Part shown: positions 36,315-46,471 of the stretch, piece by piece
Layout of the letters: each line of letters opens with the position of its first letter
How positions within the stretch are numbered: the stretch's first letter is position 1
Origin: Diospyros lotus
Taxonomy: Eukaryota; Streptophyta; Magnoliopsida; Ericales; Ebenaceae
Direction: 5' to 3'
Assembly (NCBI RefSeq): GCF_014633365.1
Contig: NC_068340.1
Coordinates: forward strand, 21,555,879 to 21,619,878
Length of the DNA stretch: 64,000 nt
The notes under the pieces: generated by a model
Seen by the model: only the letters and a program-made list of their open reading frames with translations
What the model was told of the DNA's origin: nothing
Databases searched by the model: none
Program-made: the position numbers and the translations under genes

Positions 36315-36946
36315 ATTGCTTCCTACTCTATTGTCCAAGTGCCTCAAACGGAAGAGTATCTAGTCCTGTTAATCTCATACACATCTTTCTTTCGCTTTTA
36401 GCTCTTCTCCATGCACTCGACTTGTATCATTTGTAGTTATAGTGTTTTCATATTTCAACTTCCCATAAGTGCCAATGGCGCAAAGATGAGGAGGCAAATG
36501 CTTCGTATAACGTGTTGAAGCTTTTACTCTCACAGTTGGGGTCTATGTGTTCAGTTCTTCATTCTCTAGAAGTGTAGACATAATTCCTTCATGTTCGCCT
36601 GACTCTCAAGATGAAGGAGGCTCTATAAGATCTTCAAATCAACTTAAGAATGACCGTGTCGTTATTAGCTCATATATGTATCTACATTTTGCCAAGAGAA
36701 GAATTGACATATTGGGGAATTTTTTTCGAATTCAAGGGTGTTCATGATGATTGGCGTTCCATTTCATGGTTTGTCGAATTACTTGCGAAATAACGAATTT
36801 GACATCTTTTATTGCAAGATAATGGCTATTGTGACATTCGGTTACTAGGCGAAGCGACGTAAGTCACTTGCCAGGCCGCTGGTGTTATGCTTTCTCGATG
36901 TATGGCTAATCGTGGGACAATAGTCTTATGCCTTCTCATTATCAAG
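36315..36946 (-). other. Interior of the outer element, left part
   Basis: Lies between the outer 3' LTR and the Athila-like element. No coding motif. The right end (TGCCAGGCCGCTGG, then CCTTCTCATTATCA) belongs to the same minisatellite that continues after 53370, which shows the Athila-like element split it. Confidence 0.6.
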
Positions 36947-36984
36947 TGATTAGTGGTTAATTTTGTAAAATTTTGTTATAATTA

Positions 36985-38505
36985 TGTTGTATCATATTTT
37001 TTGATATATGAGAAAAAGGGTTTGATGAAAAACCTATCTTAGAATGAAAAATCTTTTATGTTAATCTCATATTTTGAAATCAGCATTTTATATTTCAAAT
37101 CATGTATGAAAAGTTTTGGCATGAATATTCAAATGTTTGAAAAATCTAAAGTTCATGCATCATGTTTCGAAACCTATGTTCCATGTTTCGAAACATTGTT
37201 AAACCATGTTTTTTGTTCTTGTTTCGAAACTCCTTTGAATAGGTTTCAAATGTCTTTCTAAGTATGCATGCTGTATTTCAAAACATCTATGAGATTTGAG
37301 CATATATTTCAAAACCTACATGGTATATTTCGAAACCTCTGACTTTGCCAGTAGAACATTTAAAAATCAAGATGCTTTTGCTTTACATTTCTCTTTATTT
37401 TATTTTTATCCAAAAGCTTCTCAAAAGTTTTTTTTTAATCTCCATGCTTTGAGAATTGAAATTCAAATTTGAAAGTGGTGGTAAATTCAAAATCATTGTG
37501 AGCATGAGACTTTGTCTCCTACTTATGCTATCTCTAAGTGCAAGTCCAACTGTAAAGGTTGGATGTTTCAAAACATGTGATGTATGTTTCGAAACCATAA
37601 TATAAATTCAAAACCAATAAGTTTTGTTTCGAAACCTTCTTTTAAATCTTGTCTTTAACGGCTATAAAACAGTCAAACCTCTATAAATAACAGATGTTTT
37701 GAAGACAAGATATATACATATCAGAATACATAAACACGAGATACAAGAGACACAATACACAAGTGGTGAACAAAAGATTTTGATTGAGTTTTCAAAGAAG
37801 ATTAACATACATCGTGGTGTGTAAAGTAAAGACAAGTCGAAAATAAAAAACATCATATCGTCCAACTCTCCTCATCTCAAACTAAGAGGTTTGTACAACC
37901 ATTGGTAAGACATTTTATTACTGCAAATTCATTAGGTTGTAAAGATAAATTTTATTTATCTTGTTGATTGTTGTAAGCTTTGAGTTGAGCCATAAAACTC
38001 ATTGTGTACAAGGTTTTAGGGTGAACCATGGTAAAACCCTTGTTGTTGATCACGAGTGAAAGTGATTGGGTTTGAAAATCCTTCAGTGGAAAGACTTGAA
38101 GGTAGTGGACTAAGCGAGGTACCGAACCACTATAAGTTTCATGTGCACTCACTTTATTGGTTTGCTTGCTTACTACTTATTACTCAAACTCTCAAAAGGA
38201 TCGTTTTCAAAAGTTAAAATAGATTTTCTTTGAAGCATAAGTATATGTAAACCTATCTTTAATCTCAAGCATCTTTGGCAAACTCTTTTTTGAAGAAATC
38301 ATCTTTACCAAAGTCATTTCTTTGAAATCTTAAGTTAAAAATTTCGAGACACCCCAAATTAGAAAGATATATTTCGAAACATACATCCCTATATTTCGAA
38401 ATATAGTTCTCTACCATAAATCGGTGCTTAAATTATCAAAAAATTTATATAAATCCAAATTCACCCCTCTTCTTGAGATATATTTGTTATCATCTGGAAC
38501 TAACA
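36985..38505 (+). mobile_element. Copia-type solo LTR (TSD AATTA)
   Basis: Runs TGTTGTATC to GGAACTAACA, flanked by AATTA on both sides (36980-36984, 38506-38510). The sister 3' LTR of the host element has the uninterrupted site at 51708-51714. The AAATTCACCCCTCTTCTTGA phrase near its end is typical of copia (SIRE-like) LTRs. It carries many scattered TTTCGAAAC words. Confidence 0.88.
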
Positions 38506-39952
38506 AATTATACCAATATTTTGATTTTAAAATTGGTTTTGGTTGAATAGTTATGCGCAATTTGTAGTTATATACAGTTTTAGATGAAAATGAAATTTAA
38601 AGAGAAATTAGGACTTTTAAAAAAAAAAAGAACATTCCCCTTTAATTTTTAACAAAAGAAATTAAATTGAACAGAATCTACACTATATATATAAATATAT
38701 TTTTATAATATATATATATATATATTCAATGCATATATTCATGCGTGCCATGCTATATAAATATATATAATATAATATATATATAATATAATATAATACA
38801 TGTTCGATTGGAATGCAGCGTGGAGTAGTACTTGGAGGCTCAAATCAAAGAAGTCCAAATTGAGAGCCCACATTAAAGTTGAAAATTGAAGCTATGTGCA
38901 TACCCAAATTAAAGAATAGGCCTAGCGCATTAGTAAATTGGCAACACGACAGCCTCTACGTAGTCTCTTATTCGTTATTATCTCATCAATTCAAGGGCAA
39001 AATTCAGTGTATATATATATATATATATATGCACTGCACAGACGAGGAGATATATATTATACAAGCAAAACAACAAGGGGGTTTTGGAGGACAGTAGGAT
39101 TATTATTCACGGAAGAGAGCAAAACAACAATTGGGGGGGGGGGGGGGCTGTTAATTTCCACACAGCAAGGGAGGCACATTGTTCTTGTTTTAATTTATGT
39201 CATTCTGTTTTGTTCTGTTCTTCAATTTCTTTTTTCGTTCTGTGTTATTTCAATTCCAGATCTTCAATTCTTGTTCTTCGATTCGCTGTTCTTTCATTTC
39301 AATGCACTGTTCTTAATTTTTGCAGTTTCATTCCACACGCAATTGATATTCTGTCCATTTAATTTATGTATATTTCAATACTGCAATTTACATTTTGTAT
39401 TTCTAATTCCAGTACTTTAAATTTCAGCATTTAATTTATGTATTCAAAAATGAAAATTTGTGGCTAATAATTATTGGGCCAAGGTAAGGACAATGTCCGA
39501 TGCTAAAATTTCCCGAGTTAGATAAACATCATTGTAAGTTGAGTTGTTAAAATTGATCTTTAGATTTTTGACAAACACTTGATTTTGGATTGATGTATAT
39601 GCCTAACCCGAAACCCTCATGCCATGTATGTGGGTTGCCCAACTTAAAAATATCATCATCCCTAAGTCTAAGTGTACTTTATATACATTTCGATTTATAG
39701 TGGTTGCTTAAGTTAGAATCGGCCTGCCACGTATGTCGGTTACTAGAATTAAAACCATCATCATCCCGAAATGTAATCAATAGCAAAGATCTTAAAACTA
39801 ATTTAACCAGATGATACGCTCTTTTGTGAGTCTTGGGAAATATTTGGATTGACACTGAAATTGTCTTAATTTGAAATATTTTGTTTTTAGTACAAATTTA
39901 GTAATTTTCCAATATTAATTGATCTGATTTATCCACACACTCACTATTTCAA

Positions 39953-40137
39953 TTTTTTGTATTTTCATTTATCATACATAAATAAATGAATTGGTCTGAC
40001 AAATCATTTCGTATTTTTTGTATTTTCATTTATCGTACATAAATAAATGAATTGGTCTGACAAATCATTTCGTATTTTTTGTATTTTCATTTATCGTACA
40101 TAAATAAATGAATTGGTCTGACAAATCATTTCGTATT
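39953..40137 (+). repeat. Three tandem 61-bp units in the Athila-like 5' LTR
   Basis: Units beginning TTTTTGTATTTTCATTTATC recur at 61-bp spacing three times, almost identical. The 3' LTR has one diverged unit near 53120-53185. The expansion therefore followed insertion of the element and is recent. Confidence 0.85.
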
Positions 40138-40325
40138 GCGGCTTTTATTTTCGTTTTAATGAAGATATCCCAATGAATCGACTTGGACTCCCATCTAGTA
40201 AATAAATTTGTGCTACAATGCACATTTGTACACTGGCGAGTATAAACACCTTGTACCTACATACTTGTTTTCTTGTTTGTTTGTTTGTATGTGTTTGTTG
40301 AACTAATTGCACAATGTTAAGCGTA

Positions 40326-40778
40326 GTTTAGCGTCATTGCCAGGAAGATCAGTGATAGAATTATTGCTGCAAAAAAAATATTATATTTTAGTTTCTTTTG
40401 TTTTTGTTGTTGTTATTAGTAATACACGAAACATAGGTTATGTAAGATTCATGAATCATTAATTTATATCATTGATTGTTAGAATTCTTATCTGCATTTG
40501 AATTGTCATATTCATATTCAGTTATGTCTCAATATTTTGATTACATGTCTATGTTCAGAAATACTTTTGGTTATCATGATCCCATCGAGCAAAATAGTTC
40601 CAGACCCTTTAAAGATTACCTGAATCTTCCTAGATAACCAACTCCATCCTACACCACATCTCTGGTTATTCACCATGATTTTAATTTCAACCTTTGTGCT
40701 AATCAGTCATCACCTGTAGATTCTTTTAGAAATCATGACCATTACCATCTGGATTTTAGTGAGAAAGACGACCCTAGT
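40326..40778 (+). pseudogene. Primer-binding site and gag start of the Athila-like element
   Basis: The decayed tRNA-Asp primer site is at 40329-40345. An ATG at 40524 opens a short gag-like frame (MSQYFDYMSMFRNTF...) that hits a stop after about 37 codons. The reading then continues in phase to the insertion at 40779. No known domain can be named beyond its position after a primer site. Confidence 0.5.
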
Positions 40779-41550
40779 TGATGTGCCCAAAATACAAAAG
40801 TACTAGCACCCCTTGTTTGATAAGAAAGTTCACCACAAGTAAGAAAATACTAGTTTTTATCAGCCACACTCTAAGATAGAAGAAGGAAGAGTGATAAGAA
40901 TTAAGTAAATTCACCACTAAACAATTGAATTGCTTAGATAAGAATTAGGATAAAAATGCTCGAGGCACTTTCTTCATAAGAATGTTCATCCAAAACATTA
41001 TAAGATCACACATATAAATATTAATCTTAAAGACAAACCTAATAATTAAAGATAAATAATATCATTGCATTTTTTGACAAAAGAGGGCTAATGATGATAA
41101 AAGACAAATCAAAAGCATAAAATAAAACATCATCATATCACTTTTAACAAAGGGAATCATGATTGCCTCTTTTGACAAAATGGGGCTAATGATGATAAAA
41201 GATAAACCAAAAGTATAAAGAAAAATATCATTATGCCACTTTTAACAAATGGAGTCATGATGATAAAATACAATGATACATAAAGACAAAACACTCTCAA
41301 ATATAAAGGAAAAATGAAAGGTGACATCATTCATGACATCAGTTATGAGACTTGAGCTTGTTGGAAAGACTTGGGCCTGACAGATGGAATGATTGCTTGG
41401 GCTTGATCATGGAGTGCCTAGGTTGCATTCTGGTCCTAGGCTTCCAAGCAAACAAGCAATATGATTAATTTGGGCTTTAATTCATTCACTTTGAATTCTA
41501 ACTCTTCCAAATGAGCTGGAGTCTTCTCAATAAATAACTTAAGTTCCTTT

Positions 41551-41778
41551 TGTAATACCCTGAGAGCCCAGAGGAGAATAGTATATATCGAGGATAGGTA
41601 AGAAAGAAAACAACACCAACTGGATACCTTTTGGGTTGAATGTAGGCAAAGAACTCTAGAGTTAAGCGTGCTTGACCTAGGAAAATTCAAGGATGGGTGA
41701 CCCCCCTAGGAAGTTTGCGTAGGCCCATTAGGGTAAAGTTGTTTCGGTCATTCCTATTGCTCGATGCGGGATGTTACA
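41551..41778 (+). repeat. Cassandra 5' LTR
   Basis: Differs from the 3' LTR by scattered substitutions, for example CCCTGAGAGCC against CCCCGGAAGCC at the start. It begins right after the CCTTT target copy. Confidence 0.9.
41652..41716 (+). ncRNA. 5S-rRNA-like segment in Cassandra 5' LTR
   Basis: GTTAAGCGTGCTTG (41661-41674) matches the box A part of plant 5S rRNA exactly. AGGATGGGTGAC (41690-41701) matches box C, and TAGGAAGT follows as in 5S. Spacing resembles 5S rRNA. It is not a functional ribosomal gene because the 5S 5' third is missing. Confidence 0.85.
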
Positions 41779-41953
41779 GGTGGTATCAGAGCCGACCCTT
41801 GGCGAAGGCGGTACGATGAGGGTGGGGAGTGGCGTCGGGGCTCTAGGGCCTGTATAAGGAGCGGCTTCTAGGATGGCAGCCCACAAAGAGAGAAGATCTG
41901 AGACCAGTTGTAAGGTCGCATGATGAGGATGTCATGTGCTCAAGGGGGGAGAA

Positions 41954-42181
41954 TGTAATACCCCGGAAGCCCAGAGAAGAATAGTATATATTGAGGATAT
42001 GTAAGAAAGGAAACAACACCAGCTGGATACCCTTTGGAATGAATGTAGGCAAAAAACTCCAAGGTTAAGCGTGCTTGACCTGGGAAAATTCAAGGATGGG
42101 TGACCCCCCTGGGAAGTTCACGTAGGCCCATTAGGGTAAAGTTGTTCCGGTCCTTCCTATCGCTCGATTCGGGATGTTACA
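41954..42181 (+). repeat. Cassandra 3' LTR
   Basis: Same length as the 5' LTR (228 bp), preceded by the purine tract and followed by CCTTT. Confidence 0.9.
42055..42119 (+). ncRNA. 5S-rRNA-like segment in Cassandra 3' LTR
   Basis: Same boxes as in the 5' LTR: GTTAAGCGTGCTTG (42064-42077) and GGATGGGTGACC (42094-42105), then TGGGAAGT. This copy is slightly closer to 5S (AACTCC before the box, TGGGAAGT after it). Confidence 0.85.
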
Positions 42182-42275
42182 CCTTTTGAAATTGTTTAGC
42201 TCTTGAACGAGTAATTGGCCTAAGACTTACATGCTCTTGGATAACCCTTGCCTTTGTTTATTTACCGTTCACATC

Positions 42276-45101
42276 TGTAAGCACCCCCGCCCGGATATCC
42301 CCAACCACCCGGACTACCCGAACGGGAGCGCCTACGAGAGGAGAAAGAATGAACCACGAGACAAGAACCACCCTGGCATGCATACTCAAAATAGGAACAA
42401 CGGAAGCGAAGTTAAACACATGCATGCACTACGGGTACCCCGCTAACACAGCGGTCATAAGATAAATAAATAAACACAAACTCCTGTGCCGACATACACG
42501 AGACTCGAGGAAAGACCTAGCACAGTACAAAATGATAGAGTAAACTCTACTCAACCATCAGAGTTGACAAGGATTGACGGGACTGCCTGTACACCATACA
42601 AACTCTGCCACCAAAAGCTAACTCCCTTGCCATGGCCCACGCTATCATTACTTGGAATGATGGAAGAACAAGGTGAGTCGAGAGACTTAGCAAGCATAAG
42701 GAAAGAAAGGCTGCAGGCTACACAAAACCAGAAATCTCAACCCAGAATAATCCCCCAGGTACACACAAGCCATGAGACGCTACAACACAATAGCATAGCA
42801 TAATAAAAGCATATACCGGTCCTTGGGGCCCACACAAGACACCTGGCACCCAAGTCCTATACCAACCTATCGCTGCCCTGGACGGTAACAAATACCTCCA
42901 GCCAATCTGTGCGCGCTGTCTCGGGTCGGTACTCCCATCACCCGTCCATGTCAGTACTCCCGACACCTGTCCCTGTCGGTACTCCCGACAGCCGAGCCAT
43001 AGGCTCCCTCGGAACGGTACTCCCGTCCGAGAACTAAATACTACCAGTATCCATGCAATGCACATAAAATGCAATGGCGTAATGAGCATCAACGTGATAC
43101 AAGGCGCCCATACATCCAGGCATTAAGCCATGCTCCGCCCACATAGTAAACCACACGCCATGCATATGCCACGCTGGATGCAACCTAACCAAGCTAGAAT
43201 GTCCGTGTCCAAGCATACTCAATAAATGAATATCCCAACATGCATCCCGTACCCATGTGCATATCAAGTCATGAACAGTAATACAAGGTATCTAATCATG
43301 TAGTAAATCACATACCGGCAGAGCTAGTCAGCAGTGCCCGGCACCGGTCAACGGCCAGTGACTAGGGGTGTCCGCCCGACGGTCCACTTCAGGGCCGTAC
43401 CGTAGTCTACCCCAACGTCATCAAACGGTTGACCCCTGCCCCTCTGCTCAATAGCTCTTACCAAATCATAAGTAAATCCGAGAAAAAAACCCGCACGACT
43501 AGGAACCTAGTTCCCCAACTGGGTTCAGCATCATTCCGAAAGGAATGGGGGCGGTACAAACCCCCGTAGGCTCACAACGAATAAAATTATAAAAGTCTCG
43601 GATTTAATTTAAATTAAAACAAATGAATAATAGTTCAACCAATAAGGCAAGGTGCCGAATTAAAGTAAGGGAGGTGATAAAATATAGGAAATCACGTGGT
43701 CTTTCACGGGAATTAAAGATTAGGAAGAGAGGGTTAAGAGCTTGCCTTTACACGGCCGTTTCCTCCATTTCTTGCATTCCCGCTGCGAAGTAAAACGTTT
43801 AAAAATGTTTGATAACAATTAATAAAACCCGAGGCTCACATTAATTAAATCTAACCGTATAATATAATTAATTTAGCCATCTAAATCCCACATAGGCACC
43901 TCGTAAATAAAATCCCAATAAATCTCATATTTCTTTTAAATTAAATCATGCCCAAAACATCCCTAATTCGTATAATTAATATGCAAAACCAAACCGAATT
44001 AAGGGAAGACAAGGGATTCACCAAATGGAAATAGATCGCAAGGGTAGAGGAGAACTTGTCTCGCTTAAGCTGATTACAGCGTTTCCATGCTTAAACATCA
44101 CCAAATTAATACACGCTGTAAATTAGATTAAACTCCCAAAATTAATAAAATTGGGCCCAAAATTAAATTTCAACCGTAGAGAATGTATAACACATAATTA
44201 TTTACTTACCTGATTAATTAAATCACGATTAAACGTAGTTTAATCTCCAATTTTTCTCTAAAAAATGACCCTCGCGCGCGCTGCTTCTTCTTCATTTTTC
44301 TTCCTCTGGTTCTGTCTCAAATTTGGCCGAAATCGGCCTTAAAATCGCAGCAAAAATGCTGCTTTAACACAAGGCAAATGGGCGGCCCACAGCGCGCCAC
44401 GTGGCGCGCCCAGCAGCCGTACATGGCTGCCACCGCCTTACCCAAAACGACGTCATTTTGGGCAAGGGTTTTGGCTGAAAATCAGCGAAAATTCCTCCAC
44501 AGCGCGCGCACCCGCGGGGCTCGAACCCGCGCCTCCCCGCTGGCATTCCTCGCGCGCGACCACCGCGCCACACACTACTTCTAACATATATATGCCTCCT
44601 ATTAGTTTTAAACTCATCCCAGCTCAATTTCACAGATCTCCTTTGAACCCCCACAGTTTCCTTTATTCACACACACACACACACACACACACCCCCACAT
44701 ATCTTTTATTCTATATTTCACTTTTACCCCAAAAATCACTAAATTAATTTATTATTTTCCTAGATAATCCCCAATAATTAATTATTTTCTTTAAACCTTA
44801 AACACTCAATAATCACCAAAATATAAGTTAAATCATTTTTTTTTATTTAAACCCACAAGTATTCAATAATCTCCACAAACATAATAATTATTAATTAATA
44901 TTTCTCTTAAAACTAAAAATATTTAACAATTATCAATTGTTCTCAACCAATACAATAATTAATAATTATCAACCATGAATTCCTTATTTTCCTTAAAACC
45001 ACATAAATACATATTTCCTCTTAAATTCCCAAATATTTAATAATGTCCTCAAACACCAATTTGACTAATTATTATTTATTTTCAAATTTCGGGATATTAC
45101 A
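42276..45101. mobile_element. Solo LTR, Del/Tekay-like, copy 3 (TSD ACATC)
   Basis: Runs TGTAAGCACCC to GGGATATTACA with ACATC at 42271-42275 and 45102-45106. 2826 bp, no internal domain. It is in direct orientation with and similar to copy 4 (46472-48745), sharing for instance GGAACGGTACTCCCGTCCGA and the CCACATAGTAAACCACACGC phrase. It has a CA repeat at 44671-44692. On the minus strand, tRNA-like box A and B words lie at 44510-44572. Confidence 0.88.
44510..44572 (-). other. tRNA-like pol III boxes in solo LTR copy 3
   Basis: On the minus strand TGGCGCGGTGG (box A-like) is followed ~30 nt on by CGCGGGTTCGAGCCCCGCG, a perfect T-arm stem and loop containing the box B core GGTTCGA. There is no acceptor stem or anticodon arm, so it is not a tRNA gene. 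Confidence 0.45.
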
Positions 45102-45107
45102 ACATCA

Positions 45108-45471
45108 CTAGTGTTAGGTTAGATTATTTAACTAAGAAAGTGGAGTTGTCAGAAAAAAAAATTCAAAATCTCAATGAGATAGAGGTTGGATGTTCGGTGT
45201 GTGAGTCATCAAGTCATAAAAGAGATTTATGTTTTGAAGAAAATTGTGAATATGCAAAATTCTGATTTTCACCCATCCCACATCGAGAATAGGTTTCATT
45301 ATTCTCAGAATCCAGGGGAAAATTTTTATTTGTCAGGTTACGACCCGAATTTTTACGACTACCCCAACTCACATGATCATCTAAATTTTTCTTGAAGTAA
45401 TGATTTTGCATTTTAATTTCATGAACCTTTTCCTTCGCAACCTCACCAAGCTCAATCTAATCAAGGGTTTA
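45108..45471 (+). pseudogene. Gag-like scrap of the Athila-like element
   Basis: After the CTAGT target copy the host element resumes. Readable pieces such as HPSHIENRFHYSQNPGE and a Gln-rich end (PSQPHQAQSNQG) have stops and frame changes between them. It looks like old coding sequence of low complexity. No domain can be assigned. Confidence 0.4.
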
Positions 45472-46291
45472 TGTTGAGCAAAACACAATAAACTGCTCAC
45501 AGAGAACAAAACCACAAAAAACACAAACGATGCTTTCGATAGAACTGAAAACTTAAATTGTCAAGACAACCATGGCAAAACATACATGAGACATACATAA
45601 CAAAAATATAAGCGACATAAAATAAAGAACGCAAGAAGGTCGAAAGTTTTTATCGTAGTTCACCCAAAATGGGCTATGTTTACGTTGAGCTCTGGTGAGA
45701 AGAGCTCACTGCACTATAAAGAAAGGATTATACTGATTCACAACAACATACAAGACTCTTTGTACATCACTAAGCTTGCGAACAAAACAGACCAAATGAT
45801 CACAAAATCAAGATCAAAGGTCAACCTATCAAGTTAGTGAACAAAGAGAATATACACAACATTTACAGAGGATAAAAATGGAGAAGAAAGAAGATCACCC
45901 GAACCCTTGAAGAGAAAACCCTCTCAAACCCTCAGCCAAGACATAGAGACCCAAATGAACCCTAATCCCTCTTTTTCTCGCTTCTTTCGACTCTACCGGT
46001 TCATCTTCCGATGGGCAATTAAAAACGACGATTGATGGTTAAGATTGCTCCTCATAAAGCAAGCACGAATGGTTAAGATTCAATCATGCATCATGATTGA
46101 TTATTCCAACAAAATAGCTCAGAAGCAAGCTATGCGATCGGGCAGAGATAAGCAATAGACACCAGATGGACCAACTTGAGGTTGCCGCGTGGCCATCTAG
46201 CTAGTTGCTAAAAGGCTACCGGGTTGCCACGCTACCTTCCTCCAAACAATGACCAAAACGGCATCACTTTGATGCTTTATAATAAATAACA
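45472..46291. mobile_element. Solo LTR, 820 bp (TSD GTTTA)
   Basis: Runs TGTTGAGCAAAAC to AATAAATAACA, flanked by GTTTA (45467-45471 and 46292-46296). It has the CGTAGTTCACCCAAAATGGG phrase (45655-45674) common in copia-type LTRs. No internal region, so solo. Confidence 0.85.
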
Positions 46292-46471
46292 GTTTATATC
46301 CGATGTTTATTAACCTCCATATGAGAAATCTTTAGAGGATACTCTTTAGGAGTTTATGGAAGGTCAAAAAGTTTTAAATGAGCTAGTGGCCAAATTTCAA
46401 GAATATACCACTAAGGCCATAGGTGACATTTTAGAACAATTGATCGAGTTTACACTGACCTCGAGCGTGAG
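46292..46471 (+). pseudogene. Gag-like scrap of the Athila-like element
   Basis: A short host-element stretch between two insertions. It reads EFMEGQKVLNELVAKFQEY... in one frame (from ~46351), which could be a coiled-coil part of gag, and ends at the GTGAG target copy. Confidence 0.4.

Larger units (their letters stand above)
36947..40325 (+). repeat. 5' LTR of the Athila-like element, interrupted
   Basis: Starts TGATTAGTGGTTAATTT, ends GTTAAGCGTA. It contains the 1521-bp solo LTR at 36985-38505. Without it, it is ~1.85 kb against ~1.18 kb for the 3' LTR. Most of the difference is ~540 bp around 39050-39590 absent from the 3' LTR, plus two extra units of a 61-bp tandem repeat. Confidence 0.8.
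41551..42181 (+). mobile_element. Cassandra-type TRIM retrotransposon (TSD CCTTT)
   Basis: A complete 631-bp miniature retroelement. It has two 228-bp LTRs (41551-41778, 41954-42181, each TGTAATACCC to GGGATGTTACA), a tRNA-Met-type primer site TGGTATCAGAGCC (41781-41793), ~160 bp of non-coding middle, a purine tract CAAGGGGGGAGAA (41941-41953), and CCTTT duplicated outside (41546-41550, 42182-42186). Each LTR carries 5S-rRNA-like sequence with the internal pol III control boxes, the hallmark of Cassandra. It cannot encode a protein and must borrow enzymes. Confidence 0.92.
40779..45107. mobile_element. Solo LTR (TSD CTAGT), itself entered twice
   Basis: It runs TGATGTGCCC to CACATCA, with CTAGT on both sides (40774-40778, 45108-45112). 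Subtracting the TRIM at 41551-42181 and the Del-like LTR at 42276-45101 with their duplicated targets leaves 862 bp. Inside it a ~97-bp block (GGGCTAATGATGATAAAAGA...) is repeated in tandem at 41088 and 41185. The family is unknown; it is a solo LTR by structure. Confidence 0.8.

Noticed and set aside
41652..42119. Genuine 5S rRNA genes
   Set aside because: The matches lack the 5' third of 5S rRNA, are not in a 5S-type tandem array, and sit inside LTRs with a primer site between them.
42486..43267. Several 70-120-codon frames on both strands
   Set aside because: They lie in the Del-like solo LTR; the same region of copy 4 (46504-47170) has frames of different sequence, as expected of non-coding DNA.
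44510..44572. tRNA gene
   Set aside because: Only a T-arm and a box A-like word are present. No acceptor stem, anticodon arm or D-arm pairing could be drawn.
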